A stretch of DNA of 64,000 bases, taken from positions 186,001 through 250,000 of the forward strand of contig JAPXFQ010002899.1 in assembly GCA_028564705.1 (NCBI GenBank). Direction: 5' to 3'. Shown here piece after piece: positions 1 through 11,668 of the stretch. Numbering within the stretch: position 1 is the stretch's first letter; every line of letters begins with the position of its first letter. The position numbers and the translations under genes are program-made. The notes under the pieces are model-generated. The model made no database searches and had not been told where the DNA came from. It saw only the letters and a program-made list of their open reading frames with translations. The stretch is from Apricaphanius iberus. Taxonomy: Eukaryota > Chordata > Actinopteri > Cyprinodontiformes > Aphaniidae.

Positions 1-953
1 TAAACTGGGGAAAAAATCTATAATTATTCCAATAAGTCGTTTTTCCCCCATAAATTCTTTTTCTACCTAATTGCAATCAGAGAATATTAATTATTCAGTT
101 ATTTAAGTGTTTCCTAAAAAAAATCAGATTTCATCTAATTAAATTATATTCCATATTTAAGGGCAGTAGAAGATGATCTGGACCACTGAGCAACAGCCCA
201 GTACTGGTTCTTCTCAGCCCAGGGGGGGTCTCTGGTTCTGGAGGGGCTTAAACCCAGAAATTTGACGGTTCTAGTCAGTCTCCTTGATGGATCTAAGCGG
301 TAACGCTCAGATTCCAGCTTAACCTCTTCAATGAGCTTCTGCACCCTTTTCATTTGCACTAAACTTTCCATTAAAAATCTTGCAAACAGCCTCTCTAGGG
401 CGGATGCTGGGGATCATCTCTGGGTTTTATTTGCTGTAGACCATCAAAGCAAAGGAAAATAAAGGCCTAACATCTATCGCTCTGGGCTGAAGTGGGGATT
501 TTTCACTTCCTGAACCGAGTTGCTGAACTAATCAAACCTTCTGATGAAGCGGTAGAACACACACAGTTAAAGCAGCAGCTTTTATCGCTGAGAGAAAGTG
601 TGTGTGTGTGGGGGCGGGCGATCTGCCGGTCCCGTCACGGTCGCTCTGGACTCATTTACAACCAGGACTGAAATAGTACAGATGGCTAAGCAGAAATAAA
701 GAGTACTTCATCGGCCAGCTGAGCCTTTCTCTCTGGGCTGTGACACGAAAACCAAAATCAGCATTTCATGGCTGAATATGTGAGAGTTGTGGCTTTTAAA
801 ATGAGGCTGATGAAGAAACCTTCAGCCATTGCCTCACTTAGGACCAGCTTTTAATAAATCAGAGTAAAACTATGCAGATTCTTTAAAAATAAATTCTTCC
901 ATCGGGATCCTAAAGTTCAACTCTAAATTTCCTTTTGACCCATTTGCTTGCAG
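1..953 (+). other. arl6ip1 intron sequence
   Basis: Lies upstream of the first visible exon acceptor at 951-953. It holds a short GT-rich run near 597-612 and no supported coding exon. A reverse ORF at 144-371 has no recognisable content. Confidence 0.6.
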
Positions 954-3900
954 GACCACCGAGCAGCAGCAGCGTTTCCACGAGATCTGTAACAACCTGC
1001 TGAGGAGCGAACGTCGGGTCGTCGGCTGGTGGAAGCGTCTCTGCGCCCTCAAAGAGGAGAAGCCCAAAGTGGTACGTCGATCAGCGGCGCATGCTGTCCC
1101 CCTCCTCCCCCCCTGAGAGCTGTGTGCGCTGCTGCTGCACCTTCTCTGGGTTTCAGATAAAAATATCAGCTGCTCTACTTAGCAGATCTCTCTGGGTTAC
1201 AGGCTGCAGGAAGGGGGGGTTGTTAAAACTTTAACCGGACGGTTTGTTGTGCTCGTAAAGAATCTCAGGTTTGGATCTGTAGGAAATGTTGTCCTGTTTG
1301 CTCTCTGCAGTACTTTGCTTCAGTGATCAGCGGACTGCTGGCGGTGGCCTGGATCGGACAGCAGGTCCACAACCTCTTGCTCACCTACCTGATCGGTAAG
1401 CTCGTCTCTGTTCCCACGTGGCCACCTAGACTTTCTCATCAATATGCTGATTTCTGGTCAGAAATAGGATTTCTCTGCCCTTTCTTAAAAATAATCTGTA
1501 ACTGCTCTGATTCCTGCCGCCGCTGTGACTCAGAATCACAGCTCTGATCAACTGGAACACGCCTTTCACTATCACAGCGGTGTCTGTGGGGTGCAGTCGT
1601 CAGCTGCATGTGCTCAGGCATGTTGGGATACAAAATGAGTCCAGACATGACCCTGTTGTCTCTGACCCGTCTAAGAGGAAACGAGGTTTTGAACCGAATC
1701 TGCGTTCGACACGTTTCTCTCTTGTTCTCACATCTCCTCATCGTAGCCACGTTACATTGAGCCCAGATCGCTTTATTTCTGATATCGCTGCAGGCGCCTC
1801 CAACCCATTTCGGACAGCTTTTTATTTCCTTTTGCCGGTTGCATTTTTTTGAGAGGAAAATGCCCAAAGATCATCTGCGGCGAGTCTGGATTGCATCAAC
1901 AATTCGTGTTTCAAAAGATTAATGCTTAAAACCTGAACTTGTTGCTTTAAGTCAGAATTTTCTCAGTGGAAAAACAAAAGGTCGCCACCAGAAAAAGGGT
2001 GATACTCTAATATTTCGTTGGACATTCTTCGTGTGTTGAATAACATTTTCTCTCCAAGATTTTGTATTGATGATTGAAGAGTCAGACTGCTGGGTAACGC
2101 CTTCTGCAGCACATTCCAGAGATTCTTGGTGGGGTTAAGGTATGGATCCATGCCCACAGCGTTGGGGAATAACCTGCTCATTTTTGATCAACTTCATTTG
2201 TGTAGCACACTTTCATCAACAAGGTAAATTAAAAGTGCATAATGCTGCATTCAGACCAAGGACTTTGTCAGCGACGTCAATATTACATATTAAGTCTATG
2301 GTGGAAGCCGTTGGAGGAGCGTCACGGTCTCTGTGGCGCTTTGTGAGCTTTGGCTCCGTCAACTTTTCAAGCTTTTCCTGCTTTTCATGCTTCAAAGCTC
2401 ATAAAACCAGCAACACAGAAGTTCAGCCAGTTTAACTTCTGACGGTGCTGACGGCCCTGAAGCGGCGCGTTTACCAATCAGAGCTTATAATTGTAGCGAT
2501 GTCACTACACGTATTTTGAATGTAGCGGGAGCAGGAAAAGTTTAGAAAACACAGATTTAAAAAATCATAAATAACACTTACCGAAGACAGATGGACAGGC
2601 GCTCTTCAGGAGGAATAGAGCACCTGTAGTTGGTGTCCTGGTAGGAGATTTGAGCTCCGATGCGGCCCAGGAGGTCGTAAAATTAGGCGCGGGACAGACT
2701 GAAGGACCGCTGAAAGCGAACCTCATCCATACGTAGCTCCTGGAGCAAATGGTTAAACTCCCCTAACTCAGAACGCATCCGTAGAATAGGGTGTATCCAC
2801 AAACGGCGCTGATATTGCCGAAGTCGACGTTGTCTAGCTTTATTTAGCAAATAAAGTCAAGCCCCTCTCTCAATACTATCTGCCATGGTTCAGAATGTCC
2901 GGCAACAGAAGAAGCCCCGCCCATGCGCTGTTTTTTTGCTCAGAAGTGGCACACTTTGCAAGCTTCAACATAGAAGCGTCAAACTAGATGCTCGGTGAGC
3001 TTTGCCTGACGCTGATAAAGCCTGCGATGTGAATGCACCACAAGATGATTAGTGGGAAACTTAAAAGCAGCAAGTGGAAGTCTGCTATGTCTTCTTCTGC
3101 GGCCGTTTCCGGTGTTTCAGATAGTTCTGCGCATGTCAAAATTATTTATTCCGCTCAAACATGTAGATTATGTAAAAGAGTGTCATAATCTGATAGATTT
3201 TTTCAGGATACATGTACACAGTCAACTTCTAAGCCAAACTATGATCACACTGTATGAGTTAATTGCAGGGGTTAAAAGTTCACAGCTCACGACTCATGTG
3301 CTCACACTGTACGAACCGCTGTTCGGATGTGACCTGACTGCTCTCACTGCACGACGCGACAGACCCGGAAGCAGAAGAAAAACACGGGAGTAAAGATGCC
3401 CGCCTGAGAATTGCGAGGATGCGCTCAAAAGACAAACGCGCTGCCTTGGCAATCTGTGCCATTTTTTGTGTGGAAACACCGTTTGTTTATGTCAAAGACC
3501 AGAAGTACTTCCGCGGTAACGATGGTTGTGATGTGTAAACTGCCTGTCGTTACCCAATGTACACTACACGATGCAACACGCACGATTAAGCCAAAATTCG
3601 GCACGATCCAGACAAAAGTCGCTCAAGTGACAAATCGGTTCAAAAACAGTCCAAAATCGCACAGTGTACACTCGGTCTTACGGTGCTGGGATGGTGACAA
3701 CATATCTTCAACATACTTTTGTGCTAAGCCATTTAATGATTTATAAACTATTCAGTACATTTATATAGCGCCAATTCCCACCATATGACATCTCATGGCA
3801 CTTAACAAGCTAGTAGTAGTATTTTACATTCTCTGCTGCTTGGATCCCAACAAAACAAGTTTCCTTATCATTGGATTTTCTGTTTGATTTGATTCATTAT

Positions 3901-4835
3901 TGTTACTTTTAGCCTTGCGTGTCCCATATCTATGCTGAATCCCTAAGTAATGACTGTAGTGATGAGCTTTATTTCTATAGCAACACATCTTGATCTATAT
4001 AGATGGATGGATAGATGTAATGAGTTATTATTCAGTCCTGCTCTGGATGAGGGTAAATCTGGACTTCTTCTGGTTCCACAGACACTCAGTCCGGATCTTT
4101 CAAGTTTGCTTCCCATAGATTGTTTGTGGAAATGTTAAATGGCCCAGAGATCAACAGCTTTCCTTCCATTTTATTTACCAAATGTTTAAAATGGGGATGC
4201 TGGTATTGGGCAAATACCATTCTAATGTACTGGTATCAGTAGGTTAACAAATACCATGAACCAGTACTTAAAATGTAAAAATTCTGCAATAATTACACAG
4301 AATTGTTTGGGGTTTTTCCGCTTGAATTTTTAGTATTGTGGTAATTTTTATTCATGTTTATCTAATTCACCAACATTTATTGCAACAAGCAAAGAAAATA
4401 AAACCTGCCAATTCATTGCACTTTTTTGTGTGGTAGTAGTATCGGCATTGGTACTCCGTATCGGCAAGTACTCTGATTCAAGTATCGGATCGGTTTTTTA
4501 AAAGTTTTATCGTTGCAGCCCTAGTTTAAAGACGGTTCAATTACAAGTTTTGTGTGTGTGGATGTATTATTTGGCTCTATTACTGTATGAAGCCATTGGT
4601 TTCTATTTATGGCTAGTCTTGGCAGCATCAGTCCTCCGTAGGTTTTTGGCTCACAGGGAGCGACATGGAAATGTTTGATAGATGAGGAAACTTTGTAACG
4701 TTTGATTCCTCCGCAGTGAACTTTCTGCTGCTGCTGCCTGGCCTGAACCAGCACGGCGTCATCTCCAAGTACACGGCCATGGCCAAGAGGGAGATCAACA
4801 AACTGCTCAAGCAAAAGGAGAAGAAGAACCAGTAG
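954..4835 (+). CDS. arl6ip1: ADP-ribosylation factor-like 6 interacting protein 1 (3' half, three exons)
   Basis: Small ER membrane protein with reticulon-like hairpins that shapes ER tubules. Exons seen: 954-1071, 1311-1395 and 4717-4835 (stop TAG 4833-4835). All have AG acceptors and GT donors, and phases agree (a Trp codon split before 954, a Val codon split at 1395/4717). The peptide runs TTEQQQRFHEIC, then VGWWKRLCALKEEKPKV, then a membrane segment containing AVAWIGQQVHNLLLTYLI, then LLLLPGLNQHG, and ends in the basic tail KREINKLLKQKEKKNQ. This matches the conserved C-terminal half of vertebrate ARL6IP1 (about 203 residues in mammals); roughly 107 residues are here. The start codon and first exons are upstream of base 1, so the gene is cut by the window edge, not broken. 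The 3.3-kb last intron carries several transposon remnants. Identity is by motif recall; confidence is high. Confidence 0.95.
2244..3039 (-). mobile_element. PIF/Harbinger-type non-autonomous element in arl6ip1 intron
   Basis: The ends are imperfect inverted copies: GCTGCATTCAGACC on the left, and on the right the reverse complement of TGGTGCATTCACATC. The interior holds a broken transposase exon (2582-2886, minus). A relative begins at 24977 with the same TGCATTCACACC start and shared inner text around 'ccagcaacacagaagttcag'. Target duplications are not clear. Confidence 0.6.
2582..2886 (-). pseudogene. Harbinger transposase first exon, decayed
   Basis: Reading from ATG at 2886, the frame gives MADSIERGA, stop, then KARQRRLRQYQRR, ELGEFNHLLQELRMDEVRF, QRSFSLSRA, stop, then FYDLLGRIGAQISYQDTNYR and PPEERLSICLR. 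The last two blocks resemble the N-terminal part of PIF/Harbinger (HARBI1-like) nucleases. It ends at a good donor (GTAAGTG, GT at 2581-2580). Two in-frame stops make it inactive. Family assignment is by motif recall. Confidence 0.6.
3060..3700. repeat. possible DNA-transposon remnant in arl6ip1 intron
   Basis: Sequence with a higher CG content than its surroundings and several mutually related blocks (acacgatgc / gcacgatcc / tgtacactc). It resembles non-autonomous DNA transposon sequence of fish, but no clean termini were found. Confidence 0.25.
3753..3820 (-). repeat. L2/Maui LINE 3'-end fragment
   Basis: The text 'catttatatagcgccaatt' followed by 'gacatctcatggcactt' matches the 3' end of the long LINE at 20085 (tttatatagcaccaattcac ... 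tgtcatctcaaagcacttt). Confidence 0.6.
4185..4526. repeat. hAT-like interspersed repeat, copy 1
   Basis: Begins about 'ggggatgctggtattggg' and ends 'atcgttgcagccctagttt'. A second copy in the same orientation lies in an eif3d intron at 62058-62370; shared blocks include 'tctaattcac', 'aataaaacctg', 'ttcattg', 'gtgtggtag', 'tatcgg' and 'cgttgca.ccta'. The G(G)ATGC...GCA.CCCTA ends suggest a hAT-type MITE; this is an inference. Confidence 0.45.
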
Positions 4836-5590
4836 AGGAAGTGTGCATACTGGGGCGGAGAGTCCAGGAAAGTCGAGAGAGAAGAAAGTTTGTAGAAAAG
4901 AAAGAAAGCAACAAAAAAACCAGAAGTTTGTCTCTGAGCAAAAAGCACTTTTTGTTTTCTCACATTGGATAAGTTTTATTTTTTCACACCTCCCACCATG
5001 TGACATTTAAACCTCATCACCCCACCGCAGGCATGCAGGCGCCACATGACGTTAATCACGTGTGAAGAAAAAAAATCCTCCTTTCTTAGATCGGCTGTGC
5101 TTCGTTTCAGTGTCGGCGCCGCTTTAAGCCATTCCCTCGGATCAGACGGTGACTACTGAGCAGTTCCAAGCGTTGCTGCACATTTTTAACCCGTTTATTC
5201 ACAGTAATTATTTCTTCTTAGGGAGGGGTGGGGTTAGTTTAGGTAAGATAGCAGAATATGAATGTTTTTATGTTTGTGCTCATTATTGCTTTGTTGTATT
5301 TGAACACAGTGCTGAAAACTAACTGGATTTCAAGCTGAGCTAATCAGAAGCTGAACTGCCTAAAGATGGAGGTTCTGCTGTATCTGCTGGATGAGAACCG
5401 GTCTCATGATGCTTTTAAAACCCCTGTGAGATGTGACGCTATTTAGCGGGGGCTGGGCTCTGTGTACAAGACTGTCCTCTGTCCTGTTAGGCATTTCTTT
5501 TCTTATTTATGTGTTTTTGATCTCGTTTCTGGTCTCGTTTCATTCTTTGTGAGAAATCCCAGCAATGAATAAAGATTAATTTTTAAACTA
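4836..5590 (+). other. arl6ip1: arl6ip1 3'UTR with poly(A) signal
   Basis: Non-coding sequence after the stop, ending near an AATAAA at 5568-5573 that is the first good poly(A) signal on this strand. The exact cleavage site is inferred. Confidence 0.7.
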
Positions 5591-5599
5591 TTGTGGTGT

Positions 5600-7733
5600 T
5601 TTTAATCATTTCTCCATCTGATTAAATGAATGGCTTGCCTGAACCATGACATTTTTAAAACGGTTGAATTCTCATATGTCGCAACAGCCTGCAGTTTTAA
5701 TTGCAGCTCCGTGGCAGAAAGCATCAATGTCTTCATGTACAGTGCCACAGATTTAGGTTTTCATTGGCTCAGAGTGCAACTAATGCACTTACGCCAAATC
5801 CTAGTGATAGATGAGGCCTCATTCTGACACATTGCCCTAACTGTACTGTGTTGGTCTACTGACACCTGCTGGATATTAATATTATTGCAGGCAACCTAAT
5901 TCGGAAAATCAAGTAATCTATGGATTTAGCCGCCGTACTATAAAATTTATGTAATTGTATTCCATACTGTACACTGCATAATTTAATGTTAATCAAATAA
6001 AATTTTTTATTCAAAATGGATCATAAGACAAATGTGCGTCACATCTTTTTAAAAAGCGAAACTGAAGGTTCATTATGAATTGCATATGAGGCACTTTTTA
6101 AATATAGGCTGTATGTATATATTTTTTATTTTTAAAAATTCGTCTTTCCAAGCTCTATGCAAAGATTTTTTTTTTTTCAAGCAATTTCTCCAGTTTTAGA
6201 AAAACAAATACTCGCAAGGGACAGATGCACAATAACGTTCTGTTTGGCAAAATATATGATGGTTCAAGAAGCTGAAACAGTTCCTTGAATCCCTCACTTT
6301 CAACAATGCTGAGAGGTTGGGGCCTTGGTTAACTTACCATGTGGTAAACCCTGAACTCCTGGTTAATCAGCCCAAAACCTGCTTAGCCAGAGAAAATCGC
6401 ATCCAGAACACCCGATAAGAATCTGGTTAATCAACCTACTCCTGGTACACCCTGAAACATAAAGACCCTCTCAATGGATCACAGAATTCAAGAGTCACAA
6501 CAGAAAATGAAGTGTCTATTAAGTCTACATGCTTCATTATTATTATGCTTCATTATTTTCATTTTAGTAAAAAAATATTAATTTTCTACCAGAAAAAACA
6601 TCAGTGGAGTGCCCTCTTCAGGTTAAAATGTTACACTGCAATTGAATTTAGAATAACAGAGTATTCCTACTGGCTCAGCCTTATTGGAGACATCAGCCTT
6701 AAATATACTTACTCTCAAAAATATAGATTTTTATTTATTCTTTCCCTACCCCTCATTCCCAGTTAAGGTCAAGTTGTGCTGGATGGATATAATGTATAAT
6801 TTAAATTTTGTTCAAAACGTAATTTCTATTGCCACCTATTTGTTGAGATTACAATAATAATATTGTGCATTGACTTAGACATATATTGACCTTTAATTTA
6901 ATTAGATGCTATCCTTCTGGATTCAAAAGTACCCTTCCTCAAGTCAAAATGAAACACAAAAAGATTTTTCAAAAAGGTAAGATTGAAATCAAGTAATTAT
7001 TGGATAAATGTAAACATTTTTTGTGCATTCTTCCTGTCATGTAGCTAATCAAAAGAAGTTTTAGGCCTGTAAAGGCTGACGAGTCTTTCATGGCTTTCCT
7101 GGGGATACTACATCATCTTTCTTCTACTGACTCTGTTAAATGGAAGTTCACAACACATACTAATATATTGTAATTAATCTATTATAATTTCTGCCAGTTA
7201 ATGGTATTTTAATGCACTTGGCAGTGGTCAAATACTTCACAATGCAGGATTATTTTATTTAGCTGCATATAATGTGTTCTGTAATCTTATTTGAAATACT
7301 CTTGCATGTTACTGATATGTTTGTAAAATAGGTTTTGATTGTTTGTAATATGCAATGGGCTTTGTCCTACAGTTACTGGTTGACAAAATTAAAGTTATTT
7401 TGACAAAATATAGTATAATCTGTGTATAGTATAATCCACATCCAAAGGATCATCATTTAAAAGTTCACGCCACACTGAGAACCCCTCTGGAACAAACTTA
7501 CCTGGAACGTAACCTGGTCCGGAGCAGGTCATCTTCAGAGATTAAGTTGCTATGGTTACAAACACACCTTGAAAGACACCTCCGTTTTTGGAACCGAAAG
7601 TTGAGGTTATCCACAAATGTACCCTCAAACTTATCCGGTTATATCACATAACCTTCTAAAACCTGTTTAAAGTTTTACCCTCAGGTCAGCGCTACAGAAG
7701 AATACTTGGAGAAACCAGCCGCCACAGAGTTTC
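5600..7733. other. intergenic, no gene seen
   Basis: AT-rich. Segments near 6310-6480 and 7470-7700 (repeated 'ctggttaatcag', 'ggttatccac' type text) look like worn DNA-transposon ends. Short ORFs here have no recognisable domains. Confidence 0.5.
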
Positions 7734-7832
7734 NNNNNNNNNNNNNNNNNNNNNNNNNNNNNNNNNNNNNNNNNNNNNNNNNNNNNNNNNNNNNNNNNNN
7801 NNNNNNNNNNNNNNNNNNNNNNNNNNNNNNNN
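7734..7832. other. assembly gap (99 N)
   Basis: Run of N, so true length and content are unknown. Confidence 0.99.
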
Positions 7833-8890
7833 TCAGACAGATATCAGAGCAAACCTAACTGTTATAAATACAGTCTGAAAAATAACTCAGGGTTCATTAT
7901 AAAAGAATATCAAATGTAGGTCAAAGATCATCAGTAGTTTTACCACAGCTAGAAACACTGGATTAACCAGAGCATTCATGTTTAAAAAACTATTTTACAT
8001 TCACACAACTAACTTGTCATGAAATATATAAATATTTATTGATCGTTACATCTTATATCTAATAGCAAGAAAACTCTCTTTAAGGACACAGCCAATGTTT
8101 CTGCAGCAGGACAAGTTTCCAGCCTTAGTCACCATGGCAATCTGCTCAGGTAAATAAACAGACTTCATTCTTGCTGGAAATTAAAACATTTATTAATTGA
8201 AACACACAGTAATCACTTTTCACATTTAAATCATATCTTAAACTTTTTTTAAAGTATTTCTACAAACTTTTCTTCAGATATCAAAAGACAAGGACAAGAA
8301 GAAATGTCCACAACAGCCACCTATATATTTTAGCCAAACTACAATGAGTTCATCACTATACAGAACAAGACATGTAATTAATTTACTTGATGACAAATAA
8401 ATGCAGTAGAAACTAAATCTACAATAGCGAACAGGTAGCAAACAGAGCCTGTCGAAGTTGTTCCACCTCATTGATGGTCCAGTTGGAGGAAACAGGCCAC
8501 GTCCACAAAATAAGTATTTAAGTATTTTCCAACCAGAAAGAATTGTGTCTCTCACCTGCTAGCTTTTCTCCAAGAAGAAGACTGCTGCATCCTTGCTGCA
8601 AAAAGGAGTGTTGGCCCTTCCTCCCAGCAGCCATGAGACTTTATAACCATCGCTACTTCCAGCAAACTCAATTAGGGTTCACAACCATTATTCTAACACG
8701 CTTGTTTTAATATATTCTGTGGGTGTTTTCTATGCATAAAAATTAATATCTTCTACAGTTGTTAACAAATTTATTTCAAACAGAGCATACAATTTTTAAG
8801 AACTTTTTTTCTTATGTTTTAAGTTTGCCCTTACTTTACGGTTTCTTTTAAAAAAATATATTTTTACCGTGGTTGGAAAATGCATATGTC
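7833..8890. other. intergenic, no gene seen
   Basis: AT-rich sequence with only random short ORFs. The reverse ORF at 8274-8555 shows no domain. Confidence 0.5.
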
Positions 8891-8894
8891 CTTT

Positions 8895-9370
8895 TAGGCA
8901 AGGCCAGGCAGGGCAATTTTATTTGTATAGTACACGTTCAAGAACAGGGCAACTCAACCTCATTTACACGATTCAGTGATAAAGAAGTAAACAAACATGT
9001 GACATATAACAAAAAAATGAAAAGACTAGAATACAAAATTAGATGAAATAAAAATGGCAAAACAGCAATTAAGCATAAAAACAAACACAATATATGGTAC
9101 ACAATGAACCATAATCGAATACTCAAAGTCAGCTTCTATCAGAGGAGTTTTAAGTTTTGATTTAAAGGAACTCAGTGGATTTGCAGTTGTCAGGAATTTT
9201 GTTTTATATTTGAGGAGTATAGAAACTTAAAGCTACTTCTCCATATTTAGTTCTGATTCTAGGGAGGACCAGTGAACTAGAGTTAGAGGACCTGAGTGTT
9301 CTGGGTGGTTAGCCAATACTATAGATCTTCAACATATTTTGGAGATAAGCCTTTCAGTGATTTGTGCAGC
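8895..9370 (-). mobile_element. L2-type LINE 3' fragment
   Basis: 'gcaattttatttgtatagtacac', 'cgattcagtgataaagaag' and 'aatactatagatcttcaaca' match the opening of the degenerate LINE at 32612 ('gcacttttatttgtatagcacac', 'gattcggtggtaaagaaac') and typical L2 3' ends. The coding remnant is too decayed to read. Confidence 0.55.
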
Positions 9371-9621
9371 GCCACCTCTTGGTGTGGCCATTTATATAAA
9401 GGTGGTGGCAGTAATCACTGCCAGTCTGTGAGGCTACACTAGAGGTGGGTTGTGTTGTTCAGTACAACATAGCGTAGATATGTATTATTAATGTCTTAAA
9501 CTTGTTTTAGAAACTAACAGACACTGACTATATTAGGTACTTAGTGGGCATGTGTTTGACACTAGTTTGTGTGTTTTGCATTGTTTAATATTGCAAAATA
9601 CTAATATTGTAATGGAAACAG

Positions 9622-9634
9622 GAGATTTGTTATA
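9622..9634. repeat. target-site duplication, left
   Basis: gagatttgttata, identical to 11669-11681. Confidence 0.8.
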
Positions 9635-9678
9635 TCTCAAGGAAATTTCAATCAAACGCAACTGGACTTGGTAATTTG

Positions 9679-9720
9679 TCTTGGAAGACGTTTCACCTCT
9701 TATCCAAGAGGCTTCATCAG
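9679..9720 (-). ncRNA. hammerhead-ribozyme-like motif, left arm
   Basis: On the minus strand from 9720: CTGATGA, then CCTCTT paired with AAGAGG (6-bp stem II, GGAT loop), then GAAAC and a possible short stem III (GTCT/AGAC). This is the conserved core order of hammerhead ribozymes, which are known in Penelope-like elements. The cleavage triplet and stem I were not resolved by eye. Confidence 0.5.
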
Positions 9721-9944
9721 TTCATGCTCGCCGCTGACCAGGCTGGGACTGGTCCAACTAACTGGTGTGGAGACTCAGCTATTTAACCTCTTGAACAAGA
9801 ATCATTATGTCATTGGATCCTTTGTGCTCCATGTCTTAACGACGGTCGTTGGCGTGCCGCCTATTGGTGGAGGTTAGGTTTCGGCTTCATTAGTGCCCTA
9901 TTGTGTTATAACGACAGTCGTTGGAGTCACAGTTGTTTCTGTTA

Positions 9945-10812
9945 TTAGAGGCTAATTTGTTTGAATCTTCTAGGGAGGGATGAAAGGGCAGCATTGTAAA
10001 TTGGAGATAGGTGATGTCTCAGGCCTCCTCCTCTGTTTAGCGATGGTTTCTCTACTTTTACATAGATGGCTTCTTTTACTCCTCTTTCAAACCATCTGTC
10101 CTCTCTGTCTAATATCTGGACATTGCTGTCCTCAAAGGAGTGGGCTTTCTCCTTGAGATGTAAATGAACAGCAGAGTCCATGCCTGAGGAGTTAGCTCTC
10201 CTGTGTTGGGCCATGCGTTTGTACAGTGGTTGTTTGGTTTCACCAATGTAGAGGTCCTTGCATTCTTCATTGCATTGGATTGCATACACCAGGTTGCTTT
10301 TGTGTGTGTGTGGTGTTCTGTCCTTGGGATGTACTAGTCTCTGTCTGAGTGTGTTGCTGGGTTTGAAATACACAGGGATACTGTGTTTGTTAAAAATCCT
10401 CCTGAGTTTTTCAGAAATCCCAGACACATATGGAATGACTACATTGTTTCGTTTGTTTTCTTTTTCTTTTTCAACCACTTTGTTGGCTTTCCTTCTGGAA
10501 TTAGCTGCAGTTTTCACAAAAGTCCAGCTGGGGTAACCACAAGTTGTGAGGGTGTCTCTCACGTGCTTGCGTTCTTCCCCTTGGGCCTGTGAGCTGGTGG
10601 GTATGTTATCAGCTCTGTGTTGCAGGGTCCTGATAACACTAAGCTTGTGTTCCAGTGGGTGGTGTGAGTCAAAAAGTAGGTATTGGTCTGTGTGTGTGGG
10701 TTTTCTGTATACCCCAATGTGGAGCCTTCTGTCCTTTCTCCTCTGGACGACACAATCTAAAAAGGGCAAACTATTGTCCTTGACATCTTCTCTGGTGAAT
10801 TTGAAAAAGAAA
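9945..10812 (-). CDS. Penelope-like RT C-terminus plus GIY-YIG endonuclease (5'-truncated)
   Basis: Open frame without stops from the central junction to the stop at 9945. First part: FTREDVKDNSLPFLDCVV, then GVYRKPTHTDQYL, FDSHHPLEHKLSVIRTL; these are hallmarks of the end of the Penelope-like reverse transcriptase (LPFLD...YRKPTHTDQYL). Second part: NLVYAIQCNEECKDLYIGET followed by KQPLYKRMAQHRR, a GIY-YIG nuclease with the second motif as LYIGET and the catalytic Arg in YKRMAQHR; then HLKEKAHSFED and a final EKPSLNRGGGLRHHLSP. The RT palm with its YxDD motif is absent, so this copy cannot move by itself. The frame reads on into the opposite arm upstream of 10810, which is an artefact of the palindrome. 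Confidence 0.85.
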
Positions 10813-11324
10813 ACAAACGAAACAATGTAGTCATTCCATATGTGTCTGGGATTTCTGAAAAACTCAGGAGGATTTTTAACAAACACAGTATCCCTGTGTA
10901 TTTCAAACCCAGCAACACACTCAGACAGAGACTAGTACATCCCAAGGACAGAACACCACACACACACAAAAGCAACCTGGTGTATGCAATCCAATGCAAT
11001 GAAGAATGCAAGGACCTCTACATTGGTGAAACCAAACAACCACTGTACAAACGCATGGCCCAACACAGGAGAGCTAACTCCTCAGGCATGGACTCTGCTG
11101 TTCATTTACATCTCAAGGAGAAAGCTCACTCCTTTGAGGACAGCAATGTCCAGATATTAGACAGAGAGGACAGATGGTTTGAAAGAGGAGTAAAAGAAGC
11201 CATCTATGTAAAAGTAGAGAAACCATCGCTAAACAGAGGAGGAGGCCTGAGACATCACCTATCTCCAATTTACAATGCTGCCCTTTCATCCCTCCCTAGA
11301 AGACTCAAACAAATTAGCCTCTAA
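10806..11324 (+). CDS. second GIY-YIG endonuclease copy (5'-truncated, inverted arm)
   Basis: Plus-strand twin of the ORF at 9945: it starts at KEKENKRNNVVIPYVSGISE and runs through the same GIY-YIG domain to the stop at 11324. It differs by very few residues (PRRLKQISL against PRRFKQISL). It lacks the RT tail that the other arm keeps. Both genes run outward from the shared centre. Confidence 0.82.
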   Translation, partial: KENKRNNVVIPYVSGISEKLRRIFNKHSIPVYFKPSNTLRQRLVHPKDRTPHTHKSNLVYAIQCNEECKDLYIGETKQPLYKRMAQHRRANSSGMDSAVHLHLKEKAHSFEDSNVQILDREDRWFERGVKEAIYVKVEKPSLNRGGGLRHHLSPIYNAALSSLPRRLKQISL

Positions 11325-11548
11325 TAACAGAAACAACTGTGACTCCAACGACTGTCGTTATAACACAATAGGGCACTAATGAAGCCGAAACCTAACCTCC
11401 ACCAATAGGCGGCACGCCAACGACCGTCGTTAAGACATGGAGCACAAAGGATCCAATGACATAATGATTCTTGTTCAAGAGGTTAAATAGCTGAGTCTCC
11501 ACACCAGTTAGTTGGACCAGTCCCAGCCTGGTCAGCAGCGAGCATGAA

Positions 11549-11590
11549 CTGATGAAGCCTCTTGGATAAGAGGTGAAACGTCTTCCAAGA
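11549..11590 (+). ncRNA. hammerhead-ribozyme-like motif, right arm
   Basis: Identical to the motif in the left arm: CTGATGA at 11549-11555, stem II CCTCTT/AAGAGG, then GAAAC. Being in both arms in opposite orientation, both strands of a read-through transcript would carry one copy. Confidence 0.5.
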
Positions 11591-11668
11591 CAAATTACCA
11601 AGTCCAGTTGCGTTTGATTGAAATTTCCTTGAGATAACCATGACCTGGATGAATGAGAATATTCACAA

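Larger units (their letters stand above)
9635..11668. mobile_element. Penelope-like retroelement, inverted (palindromic) insertion
   Basis: Two arms, 9633-10469 and 10803-11636 (about 835 bp each), are near-perfect reverse complements around a 333-bp single-copy spacer (10470-10802). Each arm encodes the same GIY-YIG endonuclease tail; the spacer adds the end of the reverse transcriptase on the minus strand. The whole is flanked by the 13-bp direct repeat gagatttgttata (9622-9634 and 11669-11681), read as the target-site duplication. The right arm alone carries a further short tail (11637-11668). Penelope-like elements often have inverted, 5'-truncated partial copies; this one fits that pattern and is nearly undecayed, so it looks young. 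Confidence 0.88.

Noticed and set aside
1439..1867. 142-residue reverse ORF in the arl6ip1 intron
   Set aside because: No recognisable motif and low-complexity basic text; intronic chance ORF.
4521..5006. 161-residue reverse ORF opposite the last arl6ip1 exon
   Set aside because: It is the antisense of a real coding exon and its 3'UTR; no splice logic or domain of its own.
10258..10830. several plus-strand ORFs in the left Penelope arm
   Set aside because: Antisense shadows of the minus-strand GIY-YIG/RT frame.
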